Below, in pieces: positions 1 to 9,302 of a stretch of DNA of 64,000 nucleotides. The DNA is from an uncultured Nitrospiraceae bacterium. Its GTDB lineage: Bacteria > Nitrospirota > Thermodesulfovibrionia > Thermodesulfovibrionales > Dissulfurispiraceae. Made by a program: the position numbers and the translations under genes. Location of the stretch: positions 248,001 through 312,000 of the forward strand of contig CAIJNL010000018.1 in assembly GCA_903822005.1 (NCBI GenBank), read 5' to 3'. Positions within the stretch are counted from its first letter, which is position 1. Every line of letters begins with the position of its first letter. Below the pieces are notes generated by a model, which saw only the letters and a list, made by a program, of their open reading frames with translations, was not told the DNA's origin and made no database searches.

Positions 1-1
1 T

Positions 2-562
2 CTATCCAGTCCTCTTAATTAACGTTTCGGCGGCCTTCATTCCGCTATTTATAGCAGCAACATTCTTTTCTGCAACGGCCGCTGAAAACTTTCTGCGGAT
101 TGCGGATACGATGCTGTCGTAACTGACTACCTTCGACATATATATCATCGCGCCGACTGCCACAAGGTTTGCTACCTTGCCGTCACCGATTTCAGCGGCT
201 ATTTTAGCAAAAGGCAGGCCATGCCAGTTATTTCCTTTTCCATCCTTTATCAGGCTGTTGTCATAAAGAACTGTTGCAACGGTATTTGAATATCTGCCCA
301 CTGCGCTTTCATTAAGAACTATGATCATATCAGGTTTCTCCACCTGGTGAAAAAGTATATCATCTTTGTCCATTATGACTTCTGCCGAGCTGAAACCTCC
401 CCGCTGGGCAATCCCGTATGTTTGTGTCTGGACAACGTTTTTCCCTTCGAGGATAGCGGCATCTGCCAGGACGGTTGCGGCGAAAATCTGTCCTTGTCCC
501 CCGCTGCCGGCAATGATAATTTCGCTTTTATGGTTCAATTTATTTTCCTCCTGCCCTGACAT
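2..562 (-). CDS. 2-oxoacid:ferredoxin oxidoreductase gamma subunit
   Basis: ORF 186 aa; GSGGQGQIFAATVLADAAILEGKNVVQTQTYGIAQRGG is typical of the POR/KOR gamma domain; next to beta and alpha subunits. Confidence 0.88.
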   Translation of the reverse strand: MSGQEENKLNHKSEIIIAGSGGQGQIFAATVLADAAILEGKNVVQTQTYGIAQRGGFSSAEVIMDKDDILFHQVEKPDMIIVLNESAVGRYSNTVATVLYDNSLIKDGKGNNWHGLPFAKIAAEIGDGKVANLVAVGAMIYMSKVVSYDSIVSAIRRKFSAAVAEKNVAAINSGMKAAETLIKRTG

Positions 563-1370
563 TTATGCGGGACCTCATGGATTCATAGCTGGCGCAGAAG
601 TCTGGATAGTCTTTGTCCACTAATTTGCCTGTAACAAAGTATCCATCTGCCTCTGCATTGGCAAGCTGCTCATATTTAGCGCGCGGAACGCCTTTTTCCT
701 TCATCCAGCGAATCATATCAATAGGCTGCTTCATCTTGTTCCGCGGGCCGAAAAGAGTGGTGCAAGGGCTGATAACTTCCACAAGCGAAAACCCTTTTTT
801 CCCCAGGGCTTCGACTATGCGCTTCTTCAGCATGGCACCATTGGCAACAGTTTCCCTGGCAACGTAATTGGCCCCTGCTGCTTCAGCGAGCCCGCAAATG
901 TCGAAACCTCTCTCCGGATTTCCCGCAATAGAGGTGCTTGTGATGCTGGCGGCCGGAGTCGTGGCCGAGAATTGTCCGCCGGTCATACCATAGTTGAAGT
1001 TGTTGACTATTATCGCGGTTAGATCCATATTGCGCCGCGCGGCATGGATAAGATGATTCCCGCCTATGGTTGCCCCGTCGCCGTCGCCCATTAGGACGAC
1101 TACATGCAGTTCTGGATTCGCGGCCTTGACCCCTGTTGCGTATGTCAATGCCCTGCCATGAGTGGTATGTAATGCATTGGTCATTATATAATCATCGGCC
1201 TTTCCCCAGCAGCCGATCCCGCTGACTACAACAACTTCATTTTTTTTGTACCGCAGTTCTTCAAAAGCCCGCAACATGGCCCCTAATGTTATCCCGTTGC
1301 CGCAGCCGGAACACCACATGAGCGGCAGGGCTTCTTTTCTCAAATATTCTAAACCAGTAGCATGTGACAT
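540..1370 (-). CDS. 2-oxoacid:ferredoxin oxidoreductase beta subunit (TPP-binding)
   Basis: WCSGCGNGITLGAM, GIGCWGKADDY, MGDGDGATIGGNH TPP-binding motifs. Confidence 0.9.
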   Translation of the reverse strand: MSHATGLEYLRKEALPLMWCSGCGNGITLGAMLRAFEELRYKKNEVVVVSGIGCWGKADDYIMTNALHTTHGRALTYATGVKAANPELHVVVLMGDGDGATIGGNHLIHAARRNMDLTAIIVNNFNYGMTGGQFSATTPAASITSTSIAGNPERGFDICGLAEAAGANYVARETVANGAMLKKRIVEALGKKGFSLVEVISPCTTLFGPRNKMKQPIDMIRWMKEKGVPRAKYEQLANAEADGYFVTGKLVDKDYPDFCASYESMRSRINVRAGGK

Positions 1371-1388
1371 CAGAAATGCCTCCTTGGA

Positions 1389-2516
1389 TTAATCAAACTC
1401 TTTTAAAATGTCTGCCGGCGTAATGATCTGTCCGTTAAAGCTGTTGACCTTTTTCAGGTTCACCTGCGGTCCCAATGCCTTTACTACTTCTCCGGCAAGC
1501 TGACCACTGTAATTCATTTCGGCGACGACAACTTTTCGCGCGCCTTCGACGGCCTTTATTATCTCGACATCCGGGAAGGGCCATATAGTTATAAGCTGCA
1601 GCACTCCGACCTTGAGGCCCTTCTTTCGTGCTTCCGCAGCGGCTGCCCGTGCAGTTCTGGCAACCGCACCGGTAGCCACGACCAGGATATCGCAATCTTC
1701 GACATCATAACTTTTAGTCATTACTATATCGCCGCGGTGTTCCTCAATTTTTTTATGCAGTTGTGCCACCCTTCTGGCAGCGTTTTGGGGATCGTTGTTG
1801 CTGAACCCGTCCTCTCCATGCATCGAGCTGGTTATGTGGAAAATATATTCGCTTCCGTATGAGGCGAGCGGCGCCACCTTGTCGCCCTCAAAATTAAAAG
1901 GCTTATAGCCGTCAGCTGGTCCGGATGGTTTGATTCTGTCGCAGACAGGTAATTCACCAGGCGCAGGCACAGCATAATTCTCGCGCATGTGACCGACAAT
2001 TTCATCGGGTGCCACGATTACCGGCGTGCGAAACTGTTCCGACAGGTTGAATGCCTTGACCGTCATTTCAAAACACTCCCTGACCGAACTCGGGCATATT
2101 GCGATTACAGTCTGGTCTCCATGCCTGCCCCAGCGCAGCTGCATAAAATCTGATTGAGACGGCTTCGTGGCCAACCCGGTTGATGGACCTGAACGCTGAA
2201 TGTCGATCACCACAAGGGGAACTTCTCCCATCGTTGCCATGCCGAGATTTTCCTGCATGAGTGAAAACCCGGGTCCGCTTGTTGCTGTGAATGATTTAAC
2301 TCCTGTAAGGGAGGCCCCGATTATAGCGCCCATGCTTGCAAGTTCATCCTCCATCTGCATGAACGTGCCGCCCAGCTTTGGGAGTTCCCTGGAGCATATC
2401 TCCGCAATTTCAGTGGATGGAGTGATAGGATATCCCGCATAGAAACGCGCGCCGGCATAGAAGGCCCCCAATGCTATCGCTTCGTTGCCCTGGATTAATC
2501 TGCTGGTAGAAGTCAA
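1389..2516 (-). CDS. 2-oxoacid:ferredoxin oxidoreductase alpha subunit
   Basis: GNEAIALGAFYAGARFYAGYPITPSTEIAE, TATSGPGFSLMQE motifs; operon with beta and gamma. Confidence 0.9.
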   Translation of the reverse strand: MTSTSRLIQGNEAIALGAFYAGARFYAGYPITPSTEIAEICSRELPKLGGTFMQMEDELASMGAIIGASLTGVKSFTATSGPGFSLMQENLGMATMGEVPLVVIDIQRSGPSTGLATKPSQSDFMQLRWGRHGDQTVIAICPSSVRECFEMTVKAFNLSEQFRTPVIVAPDEIVGHMRENYAVPAPGELPVCDRIKPSGPADGYKPFNFEGDKVAPLASYGSEYIFHITSSMHGEDGFSNNDPQNAARRVAQLHKKIEEHRGDIVMTKSYDVEDCDILVVATGAVARTARAAAAEARKKGLKVGVLQLITIWPFPDVEIIKAVEGARKVVVAEMNYSGQLAGEVVKALGPQVNLKKVNSFNGQIITPADILKEFD

Positions 2517-2563
2517 TTCAAAACCTCCTTTAACTCTTATCTGTTGTATGGATTGATCTAAAC

Positions 2564-3805
2564 TTAAAACATCTCTGCCATTATTTCCAAAGGATGCATC
2601 ACTTTGACATCCATTTTTTTCTCTTTGACTCCAAAACCTATCTGGGTTATACAGCCGGGGCAGGCGGCCGCAACAATTCCTGCGCCGCTCTTTGCTATGC
2701 TGGCGACTTTGCGATCCAATATCTTCATCGAGAGATCATAATGCGACATCGGAAAGGTACCTGATCCGCCGCAGCATTTGTCGGCATCGTCCATTTCTAC
2801 AAAAGTTACGCCCGGTATCCGCTTTAACAATTCGCGGGGCTCCCGCGTTATCTTCATGGCCTTGGAAAGATGGCAGGAATCATGATAAGTCACTGTTATT
2901 GGGGCGATGGCATTGTCCGGTTTGAATGTGCCTGCTATCTTGGCGATAAATACCTGCACGTCCGTGATCTTTTCGTCATATCCCGCCCGAAAGAGTCCTC
3001 TGTAGAGATGGCTTTTAAGGGTTGAACTGCACGATGCGCAGTCAGATATGATCGCGTCTGCATCGCGGATATTTATAAGTCCTGTGTTGAACGCAGCCAG
3101 TTCTCGCGCCGAGTTCTCCTCGCCGTTGCCAAGCTGCGGCAAACCGCAGCATTTCAGTTCCGGCACGATATCCACTTCGCAACCGAGGTTGGTCAATACC
3201 TTGACTGCGGCGAGGGCTATTTCAGGATACAACAGGTCAGTGCCGCAGCCTAAAAAATAGACAACACGGTATTTGCGGGGACCAATTGCCGGGCTTACAG
3301 CAGGCAGTATTTCCCGGGCTGATTTCTTCGGTATCCTGCCCATTATCCTTTCTGCCCTCGGCATGTCGCCCGGCAGAATGTGAGTGAAACCCGCGGCCCT
3401 TCCCAGACCAATTAGCCCCATGCGCTGACCAAAGCCGAGTGATTTTACAAACAGGCGTAATTTCCCGGGGCTGGTCCAGAGCTTGTTGTAAACCCAGCGC
3501 TTTAACGGATGGGAATTTACCTTGGCGCTTTCGCCGCGGGCGGCGGTTATGATTTCATCAACCGGAATGGATGACGGACAAATATTGCTGCAGGACTCGC
3601 AGAGAAGACAGTTGAAAAGTTTAGCGTCTACGGCGCGGTTGGTGTCGAGTTCTCCGTTTCGCAGCATTTCCACATAAAATATCTTGCCCCTCGGGCTGTC
3701 GTCCTCGCGTTTGGTTTCGTTGAAAACAGGGCATACCTCACGGCAGAGCCCGCAGCGCAGGCAGCGTTTTATAAGATCTTTGACTACCGGAACGTCCTTG
3801 AGCAT
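2564..3805 (-). CDS. (Fe-S)-binding protein, glycolate oxidase iron-sulfur subunit-like (GlcF/CCG domain)
   Basis: CLRCGLCREVCPVF and CLLCESCSNICPS 4Fe-4S motifs; two CCG-type motifs (ELKCCGLP, DKCCGGSGTF). Confidence 0.85.
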   Translation of the reverse strand: MLKDVPVVKDLIKRCLRCGLCREVCPVFNETKREDDSPRGKIFYVEMLRNGELDTNRAVDAKLFNCLLCESCSNICPSSIPVDEIITAARGESAKVNSHPLKRWVYNKLWTSPGKLRLFVKSLGFGQRMGLIGLGRAAGFTHILPGDMPRAERIMGRIPKKSAREILPAVSPAIGPRKYRVVYFLGCGTDLLYPEIALAAVKVLTNLGCEVDIVPELKCCGLPQLGNGEENSARELAAFNTGLINIRDADAIISDCASCSSTLKSHLYRGLFRAGYDEKITDVQVFIAKIAGTFKPDNAIAPITVTYHDSCHLSKAMKITREPRELLKRIPGVTFVEMDDADKCCGGSGTFPMSHYDLSMKILDRKVASIAKSGAGIVAAACPGCITQIGFGVKEKKMDVKVMHPLEIMAEMF

Positions 3806-3806
3806 C

Positions 3807-5303
3807 TTATTTCCCCTCTTCCATCAGAAAGAGCTTGCCGGGGTTCATAATATTGTTCGGATCAAACGCCTTCTTTATGGCCCGCATGAAATGAACTGCC
3901 CTGCCATGTTCATCTTCAGCATACATGGCGCGCACTACACCGACCCCATGCTCTCCGGTGGTACTGCCGTCCATGTCTATTGCCATGCGATGTATGTCGT
4001 CACATAATTTGTCTACCAGGGCCACTTCGGCCGGATTGTCGATATCGAGAATTGGCGCGGTATGTATGTTGCCGTCACCTATGTGGCCGTAGTTCACTAC
4101 GCGGAGCCCGTTGTTTGCGCCGATTTCCCTTATGCGGTCCAGGGCCTCTGCCATCCTCGAAATCGGAACGCAGACATCATCTGCTGCCATGATACGCGTG
4201 CCATCCGCTCTCAGCCTCGTGGCAGCTACAGCCACAAGTGCACGGCCTTCCCACAACTCGGCCATCCTTTTGGGGTCAGTGGTAAACTCTACACTCTCGG
4301 CGCGGCCTTTAAGGACCTCAACAATCATCTCCCCCTCATCCTTCACACTCGCGGGACTGCCATCAACTTCGAATAGCAGGATGGCTTCTTTCTGCGGAAG
4401 ATTCAGGGAAGGCTTAAAAAGGTTGACTGCCTCAATAGATGATTCATCCAGTATCTCGACGACCGACGGCAGGATGCCTGATTTATAAACTGCCAGGACC
4501 GCTGCCGGGGCTTCCTTTTTTTGTGCGAAGACCGCCATCAGCATACCACGGCCCTTTGGTTTAGGAATAAGCCTGAGACGCAGTTTTGTGATGACACCGA
4601 GTACGCCTTCCGAGCCGCAAAATAGCTTGGTCAGGTTCATGCCTGAAACACTTTTTATGGCCCTGGAATGAACGCCGCCCGTTGTGATCACCTCGCCGGT
4701 AGGGGTAACTACTTCCATGCCAAGTACGTGGTTTTCGGTTGATCCGTATTTGACTGCCCTCAGCCCGCCCGCGTTATTGGCTACCATTCCACCAAGTGTA
4801 CACATCCTGCTGCTGCCCGGATCAGGCGCGAAAATGAGACCGTGTTCGGCCAGCTTGCTATTGAGGTTCACATGGATGACGCCCGGACGCGCAATAACCT
4901 GCATGTTCGCGACATCTATTTCTTCAATGGCGTCCCAGCGGCACATGTCCATTACTATGCCGCCAGTGGTCGCTATACTGCCGCATGTCTCGCCAGTGCT
5001 TGCGCCGCGGGGTATAAGTGGCACCAGGTTTTCATTGGCAAACTTTACCACCTTGACTACATCTTCGGTACTGACCGGGAAAATAACCGCGTCAGGATTG
5101 AAACGGTTCCTTCGTGCCATAAAAGAGCTGTCATATGAATAGGCCTTAAGGCTGACATCATCATCGACAACTTTTTCCTTTCCAAGCAGCTCTACCATTT
5201 TTTTGCGAATTTCGGCTGGACCCATGTATTTCATTCTCCTTTGTAATATCTCTGGGAATGTTCTCATCTGTATTAAAGCAAAGACTGCAGATATGAATGG
5301 CAA
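3807..5303 (-). CDS. FAD-linked oxidase, GlcD/D-2-hydroxyacid dehydrogenase-like (true start probably internal, near MKYMGPAEIRKK)
   Basis: PRGASTGETCGSIATTGGIVMD FAD-binding motif, C-terminal GEHGVG and NPGKLF; adjacent to GlcF-like gene. Confidence 0.87.
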   Translation of the reverse strand: MPFISAVFALIQMRTFPEILQRRMKYMGPAEIRKKMVELLGKEKVVDDDVSLKAYSYDSSFMARRNRFNPDAVIFPVSTEDVVKVVKFANENLVPLIPRGASTGETCGSIATTGGIVMDMCRWDAIEEIDVANMQVIARPGVIHVNLNSKLAEHGLIFAPDPGSSRMCTLGGMVANNAGGLRAVKYGSTENHVLGMEVVTPTGEVITTGGVHSRAIKSVSGMNLTKLFCGSEGVLGVITKLRLRLIPKPKGRGMLMAVFAQKKEAPAAVLAVYKSGILPSVVEILDESSIEAVNLFKPSLNLPQKEAILLFEVDGSPASVKDEGEMIVEVLKGRAESVEFTTDPKRMAELWEGRALVAVAATRLRADGTRIMAADDVCVPISRMAEALDRIREIGANNGLRVVNYGHIGDGNIHTAPILDIDNPAEVALVDKLCDDIHRMAIDMDGSTTGEHGVGVVRAMYAEDEHGRAVHFMRAIKKAFDPNNIMNPGKLFLMEEGK

Positions 5304-5574
5304 GTTGCATGCCTGAACTGCCGGGATTGTAATGAACTGCGTTGAATGTCTCTTTCGGACGGCGTTTATAGGTGAAAAAACAGTAGGTTATTTGTTATTT
5401 GATACTCTTGGTTAATCAAGTTGCGAGGTAATTTTGATATATATCTTCGCTAGTAAGCGTTCAGATTATTAACATCGGTTATATATTTGAACGTTATAGA
5501 ATACTGGAGTTAAGTAATGTGGGCAGGAGAAGAGACGAAAAAATATGATTTATCTGGTTTTCTGAGGGGGAAAA

Positions 5575-5650
5575 TGGGGTGGATGACGGGACTCGAACCC
5601 GCAACGGCTGGAACCACAATCCAGTGCTCTACCATTGAACTACATCCACC
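5575..5650 (-). tRNA. tRNA-His (GTG), G-1 and C73 identity elements, encoded CCA
   Basis: Reverse complement GGTGGATGTAGTTCAATGGTAGAGCACTGGATTGTGGTTCCAGCCGTTGCGGGTTCGAGTCCCGTCATCCACCCCA folds as a cloverleaf with GTG anticodon. Confidence 0.95.
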
Positions 5651-5733
5651 ATTTCAGCGTCTTTGCTGACTTAAGCAGTATAACGCATCTAAACCGCTCT
5701 ATTCCAGACAGTGCCGCCGCTGTTACATCTTGT

Positions 5734-5810
5734 TGGTACGCCTGGCAGGACTCGAACCTGCGACCTACTGCTTAGAAGGCAGTTGCTCTATCCATCTGAG
5801 CTACAGGCGC
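5734..5810 (-). tRNA. tRNA-Arg (TCT), encoded CCA
   Basis: Reverse complement GCGCCTGTAGCTCAGATGGATAGAGCAACTGCCTTCTAAGCAGTAGGTCGCAGGTTCGAGTCCTGCCAGGCGTACCA. Confidence 0.95.
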
Positions 5811-5901
5811 TCATTGCATTCTAAATCCCTGAATGCCAGACTCCAAAACGTCATGCCTGCTCTAATTTGGGCCGCGGCTCTTTACGTTTTGGGCAATAAT
5901 A

Positions 5902-5976
5902 TCGGGGCGAGAGGATTCGAACCTCCGGCCCCCTGCGCCCAAGGCAGGTGCGCTAACCAGGCTGCGCTACGCCCCG
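5902..5976 (-). tRNA. tRNA-Pro (TGG), CCA not encoded
   Basis: Reverse complement CGGGGCGTAGCGCAGCCTGGTTAGCGCACCTGCCTTGGGCGCAGGGGGCCGGAGGTTCGAATCCTCTCGCCCCGA; genomic TAT follows. Confidence 0.93.
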
Positions 5977-6152
5977 AGAACATATAAAATACTAAACTTT
6001 TCGGGGGAAAGTCAATTTTTCAGGCACTTTGAGGGTTGTGCATAAGCATATCTAGCGGACTATGGTGGTATAATTGGAATAGTTTTCAGAAAAGGGGACA
6101 TTTCGTTTAATCATCGTTAGGTCAAACAAACCAGCACCTGGAGAGGACTCGA

Positions 6153-6665
6153 ATGAAGACTAATCTTTCAAGAGCTATTCTGTTTCTTCTCGTCATGGCC
6201 TTACCCGTCATTGGGCAGGCAAAGGAATCGGTGTATCACTCTGCTCATTCAATTTTATTTGAGATTATCGAAGACGGGGTCATTTCCAGTAAGCGTGTTT
6301 CTCTCGAATTTGCTGCAAATGCTTTAGATGGCGCTACATGGGCTGAATGTCGAATTATAGTGATTGCCAGAAACGATGACAGGAAGCGTATTGAATTGTA
6401 CACCTATTATTCCTCAACCGATCAGATGACAATCAAAAATCTCCAAATTGACCCCGAGGTCGTATCCTTTGAGATGATCCCGTTTCCTCTAGCTCCGGAT
6501 CGTCCCCTAAAATTTGTTGCCGCTCGTAAGAAGAACGAACCAGATTTATATCAGGTGAGTGCGGTCGGTTTATGGACGGGCCTCCTGGACAAAAACAAGT
6601 TAATCAAAATAGAGTGGAGGCAAGTGCCATCGATCAAGCTGCCTTACGCGACAATAGGCAAATAG
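6153..6665 (+). CDS. hypothetical secreted protein
   Basis: 170 aa ORF with N-terminal signal peptide MKTNLSRAILFLLVMALPVIGQA; upstream ggagagg. Confidence 0.6.
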   Translation: MKTNLSRAILFLLVMALPVIGQAKESVYHSAHSILFEIIEDGVISSKRVSLEFAANALDGATWAECRIIVIARNDDRKRIELYTYYSSTDQMTIKNLQIDPEVVSFEMIPFPLAPDRPLKFVAARKKNEPDLYQVSAVGLWTGLLDKNKLIKIEWRQVPSIKLPYATIGK

Positions 6666-6756
6666 CAGGAAGTCTGATAGAAAGAACTAACAAGGGCATG
6701 AAGCGGATCGCTCAAAAGGCGGGCTTCCCGCTTATGCCGAGCGTACTATTTGGAGG

Positions 6757-7014
6757 ATGATACTGATGGATCAGAAGGAAATTAATGATGCTGAATGGAG
6801 AAATCCGGAAAACTGGTCCGGGCCAAAATGGGCGTCATTTTATTTTAGTAAGCGTGACACCCGTACTTGGGTGCCAAAAGCTATTCCTTCGCTGGGTTGG
6901 ACGCTAAATATTGGTAAGCATGCCGGCGCAAAATGGCTTTTTGGGTTTCTGGTTGGAATACCGGGTTTGTTTATTCTGGTTTTATTATTAGTGAGTTTTA
7001 ATTTATGGATGTGA
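6757..7014 (+). CDS. hypothetical protein with C-terminal transmembrane segment
   Basis: 85 aa ORF, start codon just upstream of GNAT gene; hydrophobic C-terminus LFGFLVGIPGLFILVLLLVSF. Confidence 0.45.
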   Translation: MILMDQKEINDAEWRNPENWSGPKWASFYFSKRDTRTWVPKAIPSLGWTLNIGKHAGAKWLFGFLVGIPGLFILVLLLVSFNLWM

Positions 7015-7018
7015 GACT

Positions 7019-7537
7019 ATGAATCCAAATATTGTTATCAGAGACGAGACGCAAAACGATGTTTGCGCGATAACCGATGTGACTATCGCGGCGTTCAAGT
7101 CCCTGGAGATCAGCAGCCATACAGAGCAGTTCATAATCGGGGCTCTGCGTTCGGGCAATGCTCTTACGGTATCGCTTGTCGCGGAAATGGATGGCCGGGT
7201 GATAGGGCATATTGCTTTCTCTCCCCTGACCATTTCTGATGGCACCCCTGACTGGTACGGACTTGGACCTGTTTCAGTGCTGCCGGAGTACCAGCGGCAG
7301 GGCCTCGGTAACGCATTGATAAAAAAAGGGTTGTCACGCTTGAAAGACATGAATGCACGGGGATGTTGTCTCGTTGGGCATCCTGAATACTACAAAAAAT
7401 TCGGGTTTACAAACATGCCTGGACTGGTGATAGAGGGAGTGCCGCAGGAGGTTTTTTTCGTCCTGTCTTTCGACGGGCATATTCCGCAGGGCACTGTCGC
7501 TTTCCACGATGGATTCAAAGCGGATGGCCAACAATAG
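7019..7537 (+). CDS. GNAT family N-acetyltransferase
   Basis: GLGPVSVLPEYQRQGLGNALIKKGLSRLKDMNARGCCLVGHPEYYKKFGF motif. Confidence 0.88.
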   Translation: MNPNIVIRDETQNDVCAITDVTIAAFKSLEISSHTEQFIIGALRSGNALTVSLVAEMDGRVIGHIAFSPLTISDGTPDWYGLGPVSVLPEYQRQGLGNALIKKGLSRLKDMNARGCCLVGHPEYYKKFGFTNMPGLVIEGVPQEVFFVLSFDGHIPQGTVAFHDGFKADGQQ

Positions 7538-7598
7538 AATACTGGCGGCGCATAAGAGCGCAACTGACCCCCGCCATCAGGCATCGTCCAGGGACTAA

Positions 7599-8300
7599 AT
7601 GAGAATCTGGGACATAAATCCGGGATATTTAAATCGCCAAAGTTTGCTTGGTGAACATCGCGAACTTCATGGAATCGTATCGATAATTGTAAACGGCAAG
7701 GAAGGGTATTCCAAACACCCTGAGACTATTCGATGGGCCGGTTATGGGTGGGCACTAAGAATGCGGCACCATCTTCTGGCATCTGAGATGTCTCTGAGAA
7801 ATTATAAAGACAAATCTCCTGTGCTTGCACGCACAAACAAAGGAATATGGCCGGAAAAATATATTGATGAACCTGATCAGCAATTTAAAATCCTCGAGGC
7901 TAAATATAAAAACAAAGAGCAGGGTCGCATACCCCTGCCTGAAAATGCGCAGCAATTATGGAGTCAACATAAATATTCGGTCCTGGCACGCGATGTAAAT
8001 CTTTACCGGAAAATTGGCAGGCGAGTGTCAGCAATGTCCGCTAGTCATGATTTTTCTGCAATAGCCAGGGAACTTACCGAACTACTGAGAACGCAGCCAT
8101 CATCGGGGGGGATAAGAAATGCATTACAACATATGTGGGGGTATGTATCTGATTTGTCTGTTTCGAAGCGCGGCTTTGAAACGTGGTCATTGAATAAATT
8201 ATTTAATGAAACTCAATGCCGTGTGTTGGAATGCGGGGAACCTTATTTGATGACCTCGACTGCTCTAAGTGAGCTGAAAATATGGATAAAAAATGCATGA
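7599..8300 (+). CDS. pyrimidine dimer DNA glycosylase-like N-terminal domain fused to YbgA/DUF1722-like C-terminal domain
   Basis: MRIWDINPGYLNRQSLLGEHRELHGI...HPETIRWAGYGWALRMRHHLLASEM resembles the MRIWD/LLGEHRELH/HPET pyrimidine-dimer glycosylase family; HKYSVLARDVNLYRKIGRRV...RNALQHMWGYV resembles DUF1722. Confidence 0.6.
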   Translation: MRIWDINPGYLNRQSLLGEHRELHGIVSIIVNGKEGYSKHPETIRWAGYGWALRMRHHLLASEMSLRNYKDKSPVLARTNKGIWPEKYIDEPDQQFKILEAKYKNKEQGRIPLPENAQQLWSQHKYSVLARDVNLYRKIGRRVSAMSASHDFSAIARELTELLRTQPSSGGIRNALQHMWGYVSDLSVSKRGFETWSLNKLFNETQCRVLECGEPYLMTSTALSELKIWIKNA

Positions 8301-8393
8301 CAAGTCGATAAACCTGACCGGATATTGCAATGTTCTAATAAATTGAAGCGCCTCGGCCAGCCTGTTTTTTTGCCGTTATAGTATTATATTGAT

Positions 8394-8561
8394 GTGAAGA
8401 AAACACATCGCATTATTGTCATAGTAATAGGAATTTTATTGGTTGGCGTTATAATGGTATTTCATAACGGCATGTCTGACTTTTGGGGGAAGGCGATTTT
8501 GGCCGGCCTTGCCGGGGCCATTTTGGCGCCCCTTCTTCTGTTTGCGTTAAGAAAGAAGTAG
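8394..8561 (+). CDS. small membrane protein, GTG start, 55 aa (not in ORF track)
   Basis: Hand translation MKKTHRIIVIVIGILLVGVIMVFHNGMSDFWGKAILAGLAGAILAPLLLFALRKK; stop 7 bp upstream of next gene. Confidence 0.5.
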   Translation: MKKTHRIIVIVIGILLVGVIMVFHNGMSDFWGKAILAGLAGAILAPLLLFALRKK

Positions 8562-8568
8562 GAAACAA

Positions 8569-9201
8569 ATGCTCAGCCCAGTTTACCGAAAGCTGTTTCT
8601 GTTAATATCTCTCGCAATCCTTTTCGCTGGGCCGGCATATGCCGAAGTGCAGAAAATTGGTCCAAATTTATATGTTGCAGGGGTACCTTCTGAACAGTTT
8701 GAGTACTATGCTGCCCCTTCGCAGGCTGGCCGCCAGCGCCAGACCAATTGGTGCTGGGCAGCAACTGTCCAGATGGTGCTCAACTATCACGGCCTTTACG
8801 TTAAACAGGAAGAGATCGTTCAGCGCATTTATGGCGCGCAGATAGATCGGCCTGCAAGTCCGGCGCAAATACTTGCCGCACTGTCGGGCTGGGCTCCGGA
8901 TACACGTGGCCGCTATTCCTCCATCCAGGCGTCACCTTACACTATCAGTGCCTCACAAATTGTCCAGGATCTCTCTAACCGGTGGCCCTTGATCGTTGGA
9001 TTAAAGACTGCAAAAGGCGGTGGGCATGCAGTTGTTCTCACGGCGATCTATTACAGCATGGACCAGCGCAATAACCCTGTGTTTCAGCGTGTCGTGATAC
9101 GCGATCCATGGCCGGGACATCCTTCACGGCAGGAACTTACGTGGACAGAGTTTCAAAATCGATTGACCTTTATGTCGCATGTTTATGTACAAAGGCACTG
9201 A
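8569..9201 (+). CDS. secreted papain-like/C39-like cysteine peptidase family protein
   Basis: Signal peptide; QTNWCWAATVQMVLNYHG catalytic Cys motif; GGHAVVLTAIYY catalytic His motif. Confidence 0.75.
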   Translation: MLSPVYRKLFLLISLAILFAGPAYAEVQKIGPNLYVAGVPSEQFEYYAAPSQAGRQRQTNWCWAATVQMVLNYHGLYVKQEEIVQRIYGAQIDRPASPAQILAALSGWAPDTRGRYSSIQASPYTISASQIVQDLSNRWPLIVGLKTAKGGGHAVVLTAIYYSMDQRNNPVFQRVVIRDPWPGHPSRQELTWTEFQNRLTFMSHVYVQRH

Positions 9202-9302
9202 CTTATCGCTCGAAGGGTTGTCGGCTGTCAATCTATACTGCACTTCACCCGAAAATTGTTACCTCAAGACGGCACGCTAAAAAGCGAAAAGGAGATGGAA
9301 CT

